46,888 bases of DNA from Chloroflexota bacterium (lineage in GTDB: Bacteria; Chloroflexota; Limnocylindria; Limnocylindrales; CSP1-4). The stretch covers positions 1 to 46,888 of the forward strand of contig JANYJG010000058.1 in assembly GCA_025358515.1 (NCBI GenBank). Reading direction: 5' to 3'. The translations under genes and the position numbers were made by a program. This document shows positions 16,170 through 24,995 of this stretch, in pieces. Below the pieces are notes generated by a model. It worked only from the letters and a program-made list of their open reading frames with translations, was not told the DNA's origin and searched no databases. Position 1 is the stretch's first letter. Each line of letters starts with the position of its first letter.

Positions 16170-16904
16170 CTAGCGCCGAACCGTGGCCAGGGTTTCGGCC
16201 TGCACGGCAAATAGCCGCTCCAGCCCGACCGCCGCCATGTCCAGCATCCTATCCACGTCCTCGCGGCCGTAAGGCTTGCCCTCGGCCGTGCCCTGCAGCT
16301 CAACGTAGCGACCCGCGTCGGTGGAGACGACGTTGAAGTCCACCTCAGCTCGGGAGTCCTCCGAGTAGTCCAGGTCCAGGCAGGTGACGCCGTCGATGAT
16401 CCCGACGCTCACAGCCGCAACCCGGCCGATGATGCAGCGCTCCATGCCGTAGGTGGTCAGGGCTGCCGCCAGAGCGACCCAGCCGCCGGTGATGGACGCG
16501 GTGCGTGTACCGCCGTCGGCGTTGAGGACGTCGCAGTCGATGGTGATCGTCCGCTCGCCCAGCTTGGCCATGTCCACCACGCCCCGCAGCGATCGGCCCA
16601 CGAGCCGCTGGATCTCGAAAGTGCGCCCGCCGACTTTGCCCTTGGTCGACTCGCGGATGCTGCGCTCGCTGGTGGCGCGCGGCAGCATGCTGTACTCGGC
16701 GGTGACCCAGCCGGTGCCCTTGCCGCGCAGGTGGGGCGGAACCTTGTCCTCGATCGTGGCCGCGCACAGCACCTCGGTGCCGCCCAGCTTGATCAGGCAG
16801 GAGCCTTCGGCCCACTTCTGAACGCCCAGGGTCAACGACACCGGTCGTAGGTCGACGGGCAGTCGGCCGTCGGCTCGCTTGAGCGATTGGGCTCCGATTG
16901 TCAT
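16170..16904 (-). CDS. rph: RNase PH
   Basis: RNase PH is a phosphorolytic 3'-5' exoribonuclease that trims tRNA 3' ends and works as a hexameric ring. The 244-residue length matches the family. Motifs visible are RADGRLPVDLRPVSL (N-terminal), GTEVLCAATIEDKVPPHLRG, TGWVTAEYSMLPRATSER, the phosphate-site region GRTFEIQRLVGRSLRGVVD, DCDVLNADGGTRTASITGG and CLDLDYSEDSRAEVDFNVV. The open frame extends 26 codons further, but ATG 16904 is chosen because it overlaps the mazG stop as ATGA and starts the family alignment. In the operon foldase-mazG-rph-rdgB it joins RNA maturation with nucleotide-pool cleaning. Confidence 0.96.
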   Translation of the reverse strand: MTIGAQSLKRADGRLPVDLRPVSLTLGVQKWAEGSCLIKLGGTEVLCAATIEDKVPPHLRGKGTGWVTAEYSMLPRATSERSIRESTKGKVGGRTFEIQRLVGRSLRGVVDMAKLGERTITIDCDVLNADGGTRTASITGGWVALAAALTTYGMERCIIGRVAAVSVGIIDGVTCLDLDYSEDSRAEVDFNVVSTDAGRYVELQGTAEGKPYGREDVDRMLDMAAVGLERLFAVQAETLATVRR

Positions 16905-18115
16905 GGCGCGGTCTCCTTGGTGTTGGCCGGACCGCGGCCCGCACCAGCTGCGGCTCGCTCCTCTGCTTTGGCAGCATCCCACATGTCGTCCAATTCGGCG
17001 AAGCTCGTGTCGCGCAAGGCCATGCCCTTCTCCCTGGCCATCCGCTCCACGCGCCGAAAACGAGCCCGGAACTTGTCCGAGGCGGCCCGCAGGGCGTCCT
17101 CCGCCTCAACCCCGTGGCGGCGGGCCAGGTTCACCGCAACCAGCAACAGGTCGCCCATTTCCTCGCGCCGCTCTTCGTCCGTCTGAGCGGCCGCCAGCTC
17201 GGCCAGTTCCTCTTGGACCTTGTCCAGGATGCCGACGATCTCGGGCCAGTCGTAGCCCAGATGGGCGGCCCGCTCCGCCATCTCCTGAGCGGCGGCCAAA
17301 GCCGGCATTGAGCGCGAAATGCCATCCAGTGCGCTCGCGACTTCAGTCGCCGGCGGTCCGCCCGCCGCCTGCGCGGCTTCCTGCGCGGCCGTCTCGCGCT
17401 CGACTCCCTTGATCTGCTCCCACTGGCGGTTCACGTCGCCGGACGTGGCTACGTTCGCATCACCGAAGACGTGGGGATGGCGGCGCACGATTTTGCGGCT
17501 GATGTGGTCCTGGACGTCCGTGAGGTCGAAGACACCGGCCTCCGCGGCCAGTTGGGCATGCAGCACGATCTGGAGTAGGAGGTCGCCCAGCTCTCCGGCG
17601 AGCTCCTGGGTGGCGCCGCCGTCCAGGGCGTCGTAGACCTCGTATGCCTCCTCCAGGAGGTGTTTCTTGAGCGAGGCATGGGTCTGCTCGCGATCCCACG
17701 GGCAGCCGTCCGGCCGGCGCAATCGGTCGGCGATCCAGGGCAGCGCCCAGGGGCTGGCGGGCGCCAGTTCCGGCGACACGGGACCGAAGTAGAGCGGCCC
17801 GGCAAGGTGCCCCTCACCGAGTTCGCCGACGCACGAGTCGTCGGGGAAACCCAGCCGGCCGACTCGGTGATCCGCCGGATAAAGCCGCCGCAGGATCGCC
17901 ACTGGGCCTTGATCCGCCGGAGCGTGGCGGCCGGGCAGAGGGGCGACCTCGACCGCCGAATCACCTGCCCTCAGGATCGCCTGCGGGACTAACAGCAGCG
18001 GCCGCGACGGCTCAAAGGCAAAGCCGCACAGACGCTCCGGAGATACGACCTGTAATCCCGATGCGGGGTCCAGCCCCCACCTGATTCGGGCCTCGGCAAC
18101 GAGTGCATCGAGCAC
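16901..18115 (-). CDS. mazG: MazG-type nucleoside triphosphate pyrophosphohydrolase with degenerate YabN-like N-terminus
   Basis: This 404-residue protein carries two MazG units. The first (about 122-215) has CPWDREQTHASLKKHLLEEA, the EEAYEV metal site and ELAGELGDLLLQIVLHAQ. The second (about 280-345) has LGYDWPEIVGILDKVQEEL and EEMGDLLLVAVNLAR. MazG cleaves NTPs to NMP and pyrophosphate, with roles in stress survival and removal of aberrant nucleotides. Residues 1-120 look like the shrunken C-terminal part of the tetrapyrrole-methylase domain found in YabN-type proteins (PLLLVPQ, RLYPADHRVGRLG), without its SAM-binding part. The start lies 16 bases after the foldase stop, and the end overlaps rph by ATGA. 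Confidence 0.92.
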   Translation of the reverse strand: MLDALVAEARIRWGLDPASGLQVVSPERLCGFAFEPSRPLLLVPQAILRAGDSAVEVAPLPGRHAPADQGPVAILRRLYPADHRVGRLGFPDDSCVGELGEGHLAGPLYFGPVSPELAPASPWALPWIADRLRRPDGCPWDREQTHASLKKHLLEEAYEVYDALDGGATQELAGELGDLLLQIVLHAQLAAEAGVFDLTDVQDHISRKIVRRHPHVFGDANVATSGDVNRQWEQIKGVERETAAQEAAQAAGGPPATEVASALDGISRSMPALAAAQEMAERAAHLGYDWPEIVGILDKVQEELAELAAAQTDEERREEMGDLLLVAVNLARRHGVEAEDALRAASDKFRARFRRVERMAREKGMALRDTSFAELDDMWDAAKAEERAAAGAGRGPANTKETAP

Positions 18116-18131
18116 GATTCCAGCGCAGCTG

Positions 18132-19988
18132 CTACGTGGCGGACGCGGCCGCGGCGGTCGTCGTCGACAGTACCGTCAGGGCAGCCTGATCCGTCGTGAC
18201 CTTGGCCGTCGTGTAAAGCTCGCCCAGCCAGGCCGGGAATACGACCTTGAGCAACCGCTTCTGCTGAGCCGCGTCGGCGACCCGCTTCTGCTCGGCTCCG
18301 ACCTTGAACAGCCAGTAGCCAGTCACCTTGGTCACCGGGGCGCCTGTTGAGTCCGCGCTCTGGCCCGAAGAAACCACGATTGTGCTGACCTGGCCGACCG
18401 GAGTTGCGAAGATCGCGTCCTGCATCTCCTTGGACAGCATGTAGGGCGAGACCCAGCCCATATCGCCGCCGCCGGCCGCGTCCGACGCTTCGGACTGAGT
18501 GCTGGCGAACGTTCCAAAGTCCGAGCCCAAAGCGACCTGGAGAGCGATATCCGCGATGCGCTGGCCCGGCGCCGGACGACGGCCCAGGTACTCGGCCACT
18601 ACATAGCCGGCGGTGGACTCCTGGACGGGCCCGATGATCGATTTGTCCGCGATGCCGGCCTTGAAGAGCTCCGGCGCAAGGGTGGCATAGCCGAGCCCCG
18701 TCTGCGCGGACGAACCCGCACCGAACAGCGGCTGCGGAAGCCACGGAACCTCTCCACCCTGGCTGGCGAAGTTTGTATCGTCGTTGTTCTTGGTGTCCTT
18801 GGCCATCGCGTCGAAAAGGGAGGGGTCATTCTTGAGCCTGTCCACGGCGGCTTGGGCTCGGTCTTTGGCCTCCGTCCAGGCCGCATCGGTTGGGACAACG
18901 CTGGCCGCGCCACTGACGCTGTGTTTGGGGGCGAAGACCATCAGCCGAACCTTAACTTCGTCGCCGTCGCCTGGTTGGCCAAAGCCCGGTGACAGGGCGA
19001 TCTCTTGAACCTTCCGCTGAGTGGTCGAGCCCGTGACGTACTGGCTGATTACCTTGTCTTTGATGGCCTGCTTTATGGCAGCGCCGTGGGCGGCCGATCG
19101 ATACGCGCTCTCGCTGGCGGCGCTCTTGATCGCGTCCAGCCAGCCTGAGTCCTTCGATGTGGGCACGATCTCAGTCACGGTCGCGAAACGATAAACGCCG
19201 TCCGAGCCTTTGATGATCGTGGTTATGTCGTCCTTCTTGGCGAGTCCGAACACGGCTTCGACGAGGTCCGGATCCAAGCCCAAGCCATCGGCGGTGGTCA
19301 GGCCGAAGTCGCCCCCGACGCCCGACGATGAGGTAGTCGGGTTGCCCGCTGCGGTTGCCACGTCGTCCCACTTCTTGGCGCCCGACTTAATCGAATCGAG
19401 GTAGCCCTGGGCCTTGGTAAGCGCGTCGAGGGTGTCCGCGCTCGACGGGACGGTCGCCGGTGCGGTAGGCACTGGGGAAACGCCGATGACTTTGACGTGT
19501 CGCATCGGTGGCACCGTGGCATCTTGGTCGATCTGCGCCGCCACCTGAGCATCGGTCACTGAGATGGCATTCTTGCCCGCGTACTGCCCCAGGATCGCTT
19601 CGTTCTGCAGCTCGTTGAGAGCGTTGCCATACAGCGTTGACGGTGTCTCGTTGGTGGTGACCTGCGAGGACAACGCGGCGTATTCGTCTGAGGTGATTAC
19701 GCCCTGGCTGCGCAACTGGCCGTATGTCCTAATCTGTCGGTCATAGCGAGCCAGGTCCACTGCGGCGCGATCGCGGACGGCATCCTTGCTGATCGATTGG
19801 CCGTTAACGGTGCTGACCGCGGCCCAGTGATCCGAATACCAGTAGGCAAAAACCACGCCGCCAAGGATGGCCACAGCGGCTGCAACGGCCAGGCCAAACG
19901 CCAGGGTCGTGTAAATGGACCGACGAGAGTCCATCTCGCGAGTGCGTCGACGAGTCGGCCTGGATGGGGTTCTAGAACGGAAAGTCAT
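18132..19988 (-). CDS. Membrane-anchored peptidylprolyl isomerase (SurA/PpiC-like foldase)
   Basis: This 618-residue protein has a basic cytoplasmic start, one transmembrane segment at about residues 25-50 (TLAFGLAVAAAVAILGGVVF) and a SurA-type N-terminal domain (VSTVNGQSISKDAVRDRAAV; long helices to about 170). At least two parvulin-like PpiC segments follow: residues 160-265 (RHVKVIGV, FGLTTADGLGLDPDLVEAVF) and 330-565 (VRLMVFAP, GGEVPWLPQPLFGAG, GGGDMGWVSPYMLSKEMQDA). It probably assists folding of exported proteins outside the membrane. AGGA sits 9 bases before the ATG. The gene heads the mazG-rph-rdgB operon. The 170-base gap upstream (19989-20158) showed no clear promoter to me. It is larger than SurA, probably through domain repetition. 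Confidence 0.85.
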   Translation of the reverse strand: MTFRSRTPSRPTRRRTREMDSRRSIYTTLAFGLAVAAAVAILGGVVFAYWYSDHWAAVSTVNGQSISKDAVRDRAAVDLARYDRQIRTYGQLRSQGVITSDEYAALSSQVTTNETPSTLYGNALNELQNEAILGQYAGKNAISVTDAQVAAQIDQDATVPPMRHVKVIGVSPVPTAPATVPSSADTLDALTKAQGYLDSIKSGAKKWDDVATAAGNPTTSSSGVGGDFGLTTADGLGLDPDLVEAVFGLAKKDDITTIIKGSDGVYRFATVTEIVPTSKDSGWLDAIKSAASESAYRSAAHGAAIKQAIKDKVISQYVTGSTTQRKVQEIALSPGFGQPGDGDEVKVRLMVFAPKHSVSGAASVVPTDAAWTEAKDRAQAAVDRLKNDPSLFDAMAKDTKNNDDTNFASQGGEVPWLPQPLFGAGSSAQTGLGYATLAPELFKAGIADKSIIGPVQESTAGYVVAEYLGRRPAPGQRIADIALQVALGSDFGTFASTQSEASDAAGGGDMGWVSPYMLSKEMQDAIFATPVGQVSTIVVSSGQSADSTGAPVTKVTGYWLFKVGAEQKRVADAAQQKRLLKVVFPAWLGELYTTAKVTTDQAALTVLSTTTAAAASAT

Positions 19989-20158
19989 CTGGGCGTCCTG
20001 TGAAGGCGGGTTTCAGCTTGGCATTGCCGGGATCACGGAGCCGTATGCTACCGCATTCCGTCGCCCGGACGACGGCTCCGCTCTCGTGCGGAGTTGTACG
20101 CACGGTTCTCGATTGTCGCCCATTCTGTCTGGTTGGAGCCTGAAAATCGGGCCTGTGT

Positions 20159-21391
20159 TCAGGATCGAGGGGCGCGCGGCCCGTCTGGGTGTCGTTTGGT
20201 GAGGCGCTCCACGATTGAACGATACGTTTCTGCCTGGCGCTCCCAGCTCAGCTCCTCGACTCGCGCGCCCGTTCTGTCTGTGCGGGTTCGCCGCCCCGCA
20301 GGATCGTCGACGAGACGGAGAATGGCTGCCGCCAGCGAAGTGGCATCTCCGGGCTCATATACGGCCAGCGTGTCCGGGGCGAAGTACCGCTCCACAGTTG
20401 GCAAGCGGGAGGCCGCCACCGGCTTTTTCATGGCCGCGTATTCGAGGATCTTCGTCGAAAGGCTCATGCCCGTGAAAGGGTCGAGTCGAGTCGGCGCCAG
20501 GCCGATGTCAGCGGCTGCAATAACCGCCGGGATGTCCTCTATCGGGATGCGTCCGGGAAATGCGACCACGTCGGCGATCCCCAGCTCGCTGGCGAGAGCC
20601 TGGAGCGACTCGGCGGCGTCGCCACGGCCGTAGAGCGTGGCTTCGACGCGCAGCTCCGGCCGGAGGCGGCGGATCCTCGCGACCGCCTGCAGGACCACGT
20701 CCAATTCATAGGTTGGGGTCAGCGCGCCGGCGTAAACGAGGCGCAGTTTGCCGTCCGCCATGAACTCGCGACGAGGATGCGCGCTGGGATCGAAGAGTTG
20801 GAGGTTGGGGCTGTTGAGGATGACGGTTAGCCTGTCCGGCCTGACGCCCAGGCCACGCAGCCGCTCGGCCAGCGGCTCGTTGACTGTCAGGACCTCGTTC
20901 GCAAAGGCGATCGAAAGACGCTCCTGTAGCCGCAGCAGCCGATATGTGAACGAGTTGGCGGCGTTGGGGAAGCGGCTTCGGAAGAACTCCGGCATCGCCT
21001 CGTGCAGATCGAGCAGGACCGGAACCCCCGCCAGCTTTAGCGGCAAGGACGCGAAAACCAGGTAGTCCGGCAGGGAGTGGACCTCGATCAGGCAGTAGTG
21101 GCGCCGGGAATGGGACCGCGTCGCCGCCCAAAGCGAGCGCATCAGAAACGAGCCGTACTCCACGACGTATACGCCCAGGCCGGCACCCTGATGCCTGCGG
21201 ACGGGTAGGCGTTGCAGGTTGACGCCCTCGATGACGGCGGAGCGCGTTTCGCCCGGCCGGCGGAGGCCGAAGACATCCACTTCCCAGCCCGCGGCGACGA
21301 GCGACTCGGCCTCGCGGCGGACGCGTGGATCTTCTTCGTAGTAGGCGTGGACGATCATGCAGATGGGGCGTAGCCGACCCGGCCCCCTCAT
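20159..21391 (-). CDS. GT4-type glycosyltransferase
   Basis: This 410-residue protein has the GT-B fold of family GT4. The N-terminal Rossmann part begins ICMIVHAYYEEDPRVRREAE and includes VPVLLDLHEAMPEFFRSRF; the C-terminal part has LRLVYAGALTPTYELDVVLQAV, ADIGLAPTRLDPFTG and the donor-site stretch SLSTKILEYAAMKKPVAASR. These enzymes move a sugar from a nucleotide donor to a lipid-linked or glycan acceptor at the inner face of the membrane. ATG 21391 is used; the open frame upstream of it is a shadow of wbpI. It lies 16 bases downstream of wbpI, so it may add the ManNAc3NAcA residue made by the cluster, but the acceptor cannot be read from sequence. Confidence 0.9.
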   Translation of the reverse strand: MRGPGRLRPICMIVHAYYEEDPRVRREAESLVAAGWEVDVFGLRRPGETRSAVIEGVNLQRLPVRRHQGAGLGVYVVEYGSFLMRSLWAATRSHSRRHYCLIEVHSLPDYLVFASLPLKLAGVPVLLDLHEAMPEFFRSRFPNAANSFTYRLLRLQERLSIAFANEVLTVNEPLAERLRGLGVRPDRLTVILNSPNLQLFDPSAHPRREFMADGKLRLVYAGALTPTYELDVVLQAVARIRRLRPELRVEATLYGRGDAAESLQALASELGIADVVAFPGRIPIEDIPAVIAAADIGLAPTRLDPFTGMSLSTKILEYAAMKKPVAASRLPTVERYFAPDTLAVYEPGDATSLAAAILRLVDDPAGRRTRTDRTGARVEELSWERQAETYRSIVERLTKRHPDGPRAPRS

Positions 21392-21407
21392 CGTGCGCCC
21401 GACCCGC

Positions 21408-22535
21408 TCATCGTGCGCCGGGCGGTTCGCCGGCGGAGAGGGCGACCGAGATCCGCTCCGCTGCCCCTGGTCCCGTGAGATGCAGCCCCGCGGCTCGCCG
21501 CGCCGCGATCTCCGGGGAGCCGTCCACGGGCGCACGCGTCGCGAGTTCGCGGCGGGCGGCAGTGCGGTCGAGCCCAACCAGGACCGACGAACTGTCGGGG
21601 CCGCCCACGGTCTCGACCCATTCGGTGCGATCCCGCAGGACCAGGCACGGCACCCCGAGCCACGCGGCCTCGCGCTGGACACCGCCGGAATCGGTCAGGA
21701 CCGCGGCCGCGTGGAGTTGCAGCGCCAGCGACGTGCGATAGCCCTGCGGCTCCACCACTGCCACCGTTGCCGGTAGGGTCACTCCGGCCGCGGTCAACGC
21801 CGCCCGCGTGCCCGGGTGAAGGGCGAGCACCACCGGCCGATTCGGCGTCGCGGCGTCGCCGAGCATCGCGGCCCAGGCCGCCAACGCCGCAGGTTCACGG
21901 TTCTCGGCCCGATGCACCGTCGCAAAGAGGTAGCCGCCGGGACTCAGGGGCAGGCCCAAGCGTTCGCCGATCGTCGCCAACGACGCCGGGTCGCGCACCT
22001 CGTGGGATACCCGCGCGGCCAGGTCCAGCATGAGATCGCCAACGTCGATGACGCCGGAGGCGATCCCTTCCGCGGCCAGATTCGCCACGGCGGCCGCTGT
22101 AGGGGCAAAGAGCCAAGTGGCCAGGTGATCGGCCACGACCCGGTTCAGTTCCTCGGGCATGCGGCGGTCGAAGCTCCGCAGTCCGGCCTCAACGTGGGCC
22201 ACGGGGATGCCGAGCTTGGCGGCCGCGAGCGCCCCGGCCAGCGTGGAGTTGGTGTCGCCGTAGACCAGGACCGCATCCGGCGCCGCTTCCCGGATCAGCG
22301 GCTCCAGGGCGATGAGCATGCGACCGGTCTGGTCCCCGTGGCCGCCGCCGCCGATGCCCAGAGCGTGATCCGGCCGGGCCAGACCCAACTCCCCGAAGAA
22401 GTTGCCGGCCATGGCGTCGTCGTAGTGTTGGCCCGTGTCGACGAAAACGTCCTCGTGGTCTCGTCGCAGAACCGGCTGCAGAGCCGCGGCCTTGATGAGC
22501 TGAGGCCGCGTGCCGACGACACTGACGATTTTCAC
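21408..22535 (-). CDS. wbpI: UDP-GlcNAc3NAcA (or UDP-GlcNAc) 2-epimerase, WbpI/WecB family
   Basis: This 375-residue protein belongs to the non-hydrolysing 2-epimerase family. Motifs are VSVVGTRPQLIKAAALQPVL at the N-terminus, DTGQHYDDAMAG, VYGDTNSTLAGALAA, HVEAGLRSFDRRMPEELNR, ATVHRAENRE and LTDSGGVQREAAWLGVPCL. The GTRPQLIKAA variant resembles WbpI (substrate UDP-2,3-diacetamido-glucuronate) more than WecB, which usually has GTRPEAIK. In context it should do the last step, giving UDP-ManNAc3NAcA. GTG 22535 starts 5 bases after the wbpA stop; the frame upstream is a shadow. Substrate choice between UDP-GlcNAc and the diacetamido sugar rests mainly on the surrounding genes. Confidence 0.85.
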   Translation of the reverse strand: MKIVSVVGTRPQLIKAAALQPVLRRDHEDVFVDTGQHYDDAMAGNFFGELGLARPDHALGIGGGGHGDQTGRMLIALEPLIREAAPDAVLVYGDTNSTLAGALAAAKLGIPVAHVEAGLRSFDRRMPEELNRVVADHLATWLFAPTAAAVANLAAEGIASGVIDVGDLMLDLAARVSHEVRDPASLATIGERLGLPLSPGGYLFATVHRAENREPAALAAWAAMLGDAATPNRPVVLALHPGTRAALTAAGVTLPATVAVVEPQGYRTSLALQLHAAAVLTDSGGVQREAAWLGVPCLVLRDRTEWVETVGGPDSSSVLVGLDRTAARRELATRAPVDGSPEIAARRAAGLHLTGPGAAERISVALSAGEPPGAR

Positions 22536-22540
22536 GGCCG

Positions 22541-23974
22541 CTACTGGATGGTAGGGGCGGCTCGCCGCCGCGTGGCCGCTTGAACGCCCACGCCCACATA
22601 GCGAACCGCGTCCGGCAGGGCCACCTCGCGCATGCTGTTGCGGCCGTCGAACAGAACTTCGAGCTGGGGGAAAAGTGAGTAGTCGATGCCCTGCCACAGA
22701 TTGTCCGCGGTTTGGGTAACGATGGCGCGGATCGGCGCGGCCGTGCCCCACTCGTACGGTGTGGCGCAGCAGCGCACGATCTCCTCGGTCGAGAGAAGCG
22801 GGTCGTAGGCCATTACGTTGGCGCCGTGGAACGAAAGCCGCTCGATCAGCGGCAGGGCTCGAGAGTACGCGAGTTCCATCACGTTCTCACGATATGTCAG
22901 GCCCAGAACCAGGATCGGCACGTCGTCCAGGCCGCCCAGCTGAGCCTCCAGGGCTTTGATGGCCATGCCGACCTGGGCATCGTTGGTCCGACGCGAGACG
23001 GCTACCACTTCTAGATCGGGGGCGCGGCTGAGCAGCAGGTGCGGATAAACGGGAATGCAGTGCCCGCCCACACCGATGCCCGGCTGGTGGATGTGCGAAT
23101 AGGGCTGGCTGTTCGCGGCGTCGATGACTTCCTGAATGTCGACGCCGACCCGGTCCGCATAGCGGGCGAAGTCGTTGGCCAGGGCGATGTTTACGTCGCG
23201 ATAGGTCGTGTCGGCGATCTTGCTGAACTCAGCCGCCTCTGCGCCACTCATGGCCACGACCTCCGCATCCAGGACAGAGTCGTAGAACGCGGCGGCGCGG
23301 CGGGTCGACTCCGGGCCGATGCCGCCGACGAGCTTGGGATACGTGGCCAGGTTGGCGAAGACCGCACCCGAGTAGAGGCGCTCCGGGGAGAAGGCGACGA
23401 AGAAATCCCGCTCCGCGGTGAGTCCGCTCGCGGCTTCCAGCTTGGGCGTAAAGCGGCCGCGCGTGTCGCCGACGGGCAGCGTGGTTTCGAAGATGACGGT
23501 CAGGCCGCGATGGACGCCGGGCGCGATCGAATCGACGGCCGAATCCATGTAGCGGTAGTCCGGCTGCTGGGCGTCGTCGAGCATGACCGGGACGATGATG
23601 ACGGCCACGTCAGCCTCGCGAACGGCTGCTGCGGCGTCCGAAGTGGCGCGAAGACGCCCGGCGGCGTGGACCTCCGCGACTCTCTCTGCCAGGCCCGGTT
23701 CCTCGGTTACGTGAGAGCGACCGGCGTTGATTGTGGCCACGACGGTTGGGTTCACGTCGACGGCCGTGAGGTCCCAGCCGTGCTGGGCGAACTGCACTGC
23801 CAGTGGTAGCCCCATCTTGCCGGCCCCGACGACAACGGCTCTGCCGGCGGTTCCGGCCTCGCCCGTCCAGGGCCGGGCAGTCCGGGGCGTGGAGTGATTG
23901 CAGGCATTGACCTGGGGAGTTATCGCTCCGCCCAGGAAGCTGACGACGCGTGTCGGCCTGGAAACGATTGTCAT
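22541..23974 (-). CDS. wbpA: UDP-GlcNAc 6-dehydrogenase, WbpA/WecC family
   Basis: This 477-residue nucleotide-sugar dehydrogenase should oxidise C6 of UDP-GlcNAc to the uronic acid with NAD. It shows the Rossmann loop VVGAGKMGLPLAVQFAQHG (starting near residue 47), VTEEPGLAERV, FETTLPVGDTRGRF, the FSPERLYSG segment, KIADTTYRDVNIALANDFAR, the catalytic cysteine in GIGVGGHCIPVYPHLL and the C-terminal domain VLGLTYRENVMELAYSRAL. The first 43 residues before the Rossmann fold are an unusual low-similarity extension. The start is kept because it overlaps the expected wbpB stop as ATGA. It is the first enzyme of the UDP-ManNAc3NAcA route encoded by this operon. Confidence 0.88.
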   Translation of the reverse strand: MTIVSRPTRVVSFLGGAITPQVNACNHSTPRTARPWTGEAGTAGRAVVVGAGKMGLPLAVQFAQHGWDLTAVDVNPTVVATINAGRSHVTEEPGLAERVAEVHAAGRLRATSDAAAAVREADVAVIIVPVMLDDAQQPDYRYMDSAVDSIAPGVHRGLTVIFETTLPVGDTRGRFTPKLEAASGLTAERDFFVAFSPERLYSGAVFANLATYPKLVGGIGPESTRRAAAFYDSVLDAEVVAMSGAEAAEFSKIADTTYRDVNIALANDFARYADRVGVDIQEVIDAANSQPYSHIHQPGIGVGGHCIPVYPHLLLSRAPDLEVVAVSRRTNDAQVGMAIKALEAQLGGLDDVPILVLGLTYRENVMELAYSRALPLIERLSFHGANVMAYDPLLSTEEIVRCCATPYEWGTAAPIRAIVTQTADNLWQGIDYSLFPQLEVLFDGRNSMREVALPDAVRYVGVGVQAATRRRAAPTIQ

Positions 23975-24995
23975 CGTGCCGCCAGCCTCGAGGGCAGGTC
24001 CGACAGGTCGATGGGCGACGCTCGGAGGCTGCGGTCAACAGGGCGTTGGCTATCGCGACCGCCCACAGCCCATCCTCGCCGTCCGTGTACGGCCGATCGC
24101 CGGTTCGCAAGACGCGCACGAACTCGTCCATCTCGGCCCGCAACGGCTCCAGGTTGACCACGGGGATGTCCGCGACGTCGCCGCTGAACGTGGTCGCGTA
24201 ACCGCCGATCATCTGCGGCCGCTCGACGTTGGAGCGGGTGAAGGTCAGTTTCTGAGTCAAGTAGTCCAACTCGAACATGCCCTCTTCGCCGATGGCAACC
24301 AGGCTGCGTCGCTTGACCGGTGTGAGCCAATCCACATCCAGGAAGCCTGTTGCTCCCGACGGGAAGTGCATCAGACCGAACGTCAGGTCCTCATGAGCGG
24401 CGTGGATGCGCTGCGCCGTCTCGGCGTAGACCCGCACGGGCCGCTCGCCGACTATCCAGGACAGCATGTCCACGTCGTGAGTGCCCAGATCCACGGTCAC
24501 ACCGACGTCGCGGATGCGGGCCGGAAACGGTCCGGCGCGCCGGCTGGTGACGGCGTAAACGGTGGACAGCCAGCCGGCACGAAGGAGGCGGCCCATTTCC
24601 AGGACGGCCGGGTTGTACCGCTCCACGTGGCCGACCATGACCCGGACGTTGTGCTTGCGGGCGGCGGCAAGGATGGCGATGGCCTCGTCCACGGTGCCGG
24701 CGAGCGGCTTCTCGACCAGGACGGGGATGCCGCGCTCGATTGCCGCCAGGGCGATGGACACATGAGCGGTCGTCGGGGCGGCAATGACTATGCCGTCCAA
24801 CTCGACTTCCCTGATCATCGCCAGCGGGTCCGCAAAGCCGCGTACCGATGTCTGGGCCACGGCAGCTTCGACGGCCTCGGCATCAAGGTCGGCGACGGCC
24901 GCAAGGATGGTATCGGGATGGCTCGATATGACCCGCAGGTGATTACGTCCCATAGAGCCAAGCCCGACCAGGCCGACGCGCAGCTCAGTGCTCAT
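23971..24995 (-). CDS. wbpB: Gfo/Idh/MocA oxidoreductase, WbpB-like; apparent frameshift near the 3' end
   Basis: WbpB oxidises C3 of UDP-GlcNAcA so that WbpE can transaminate it. The protein begins VGLVGLGSMGRNHLRVISSH (NAD site), has the EKPLAG motif and GHVERYNPAVLEMGRLL, and continues through TVDLGTHDVDMLSWIVGERP to AVAIANALLTAASERRP. At that point the frame runs on for about 120 odd codons into wbpA, while the next frame gives the expected ending IDLSDLPSRLAAR with a stop at 23971-23973 that overlaps the wbpA ATG. A single missing base in the GGG run at 24013-24015 (plus-strand view) explains this. Corrected length is about 341 residues. ATG 24995 overlaps the wbpE stop (ATGA). It could be an assembly error or a real lesion that alters only the last 13 residues. 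Confidence 0.85.
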
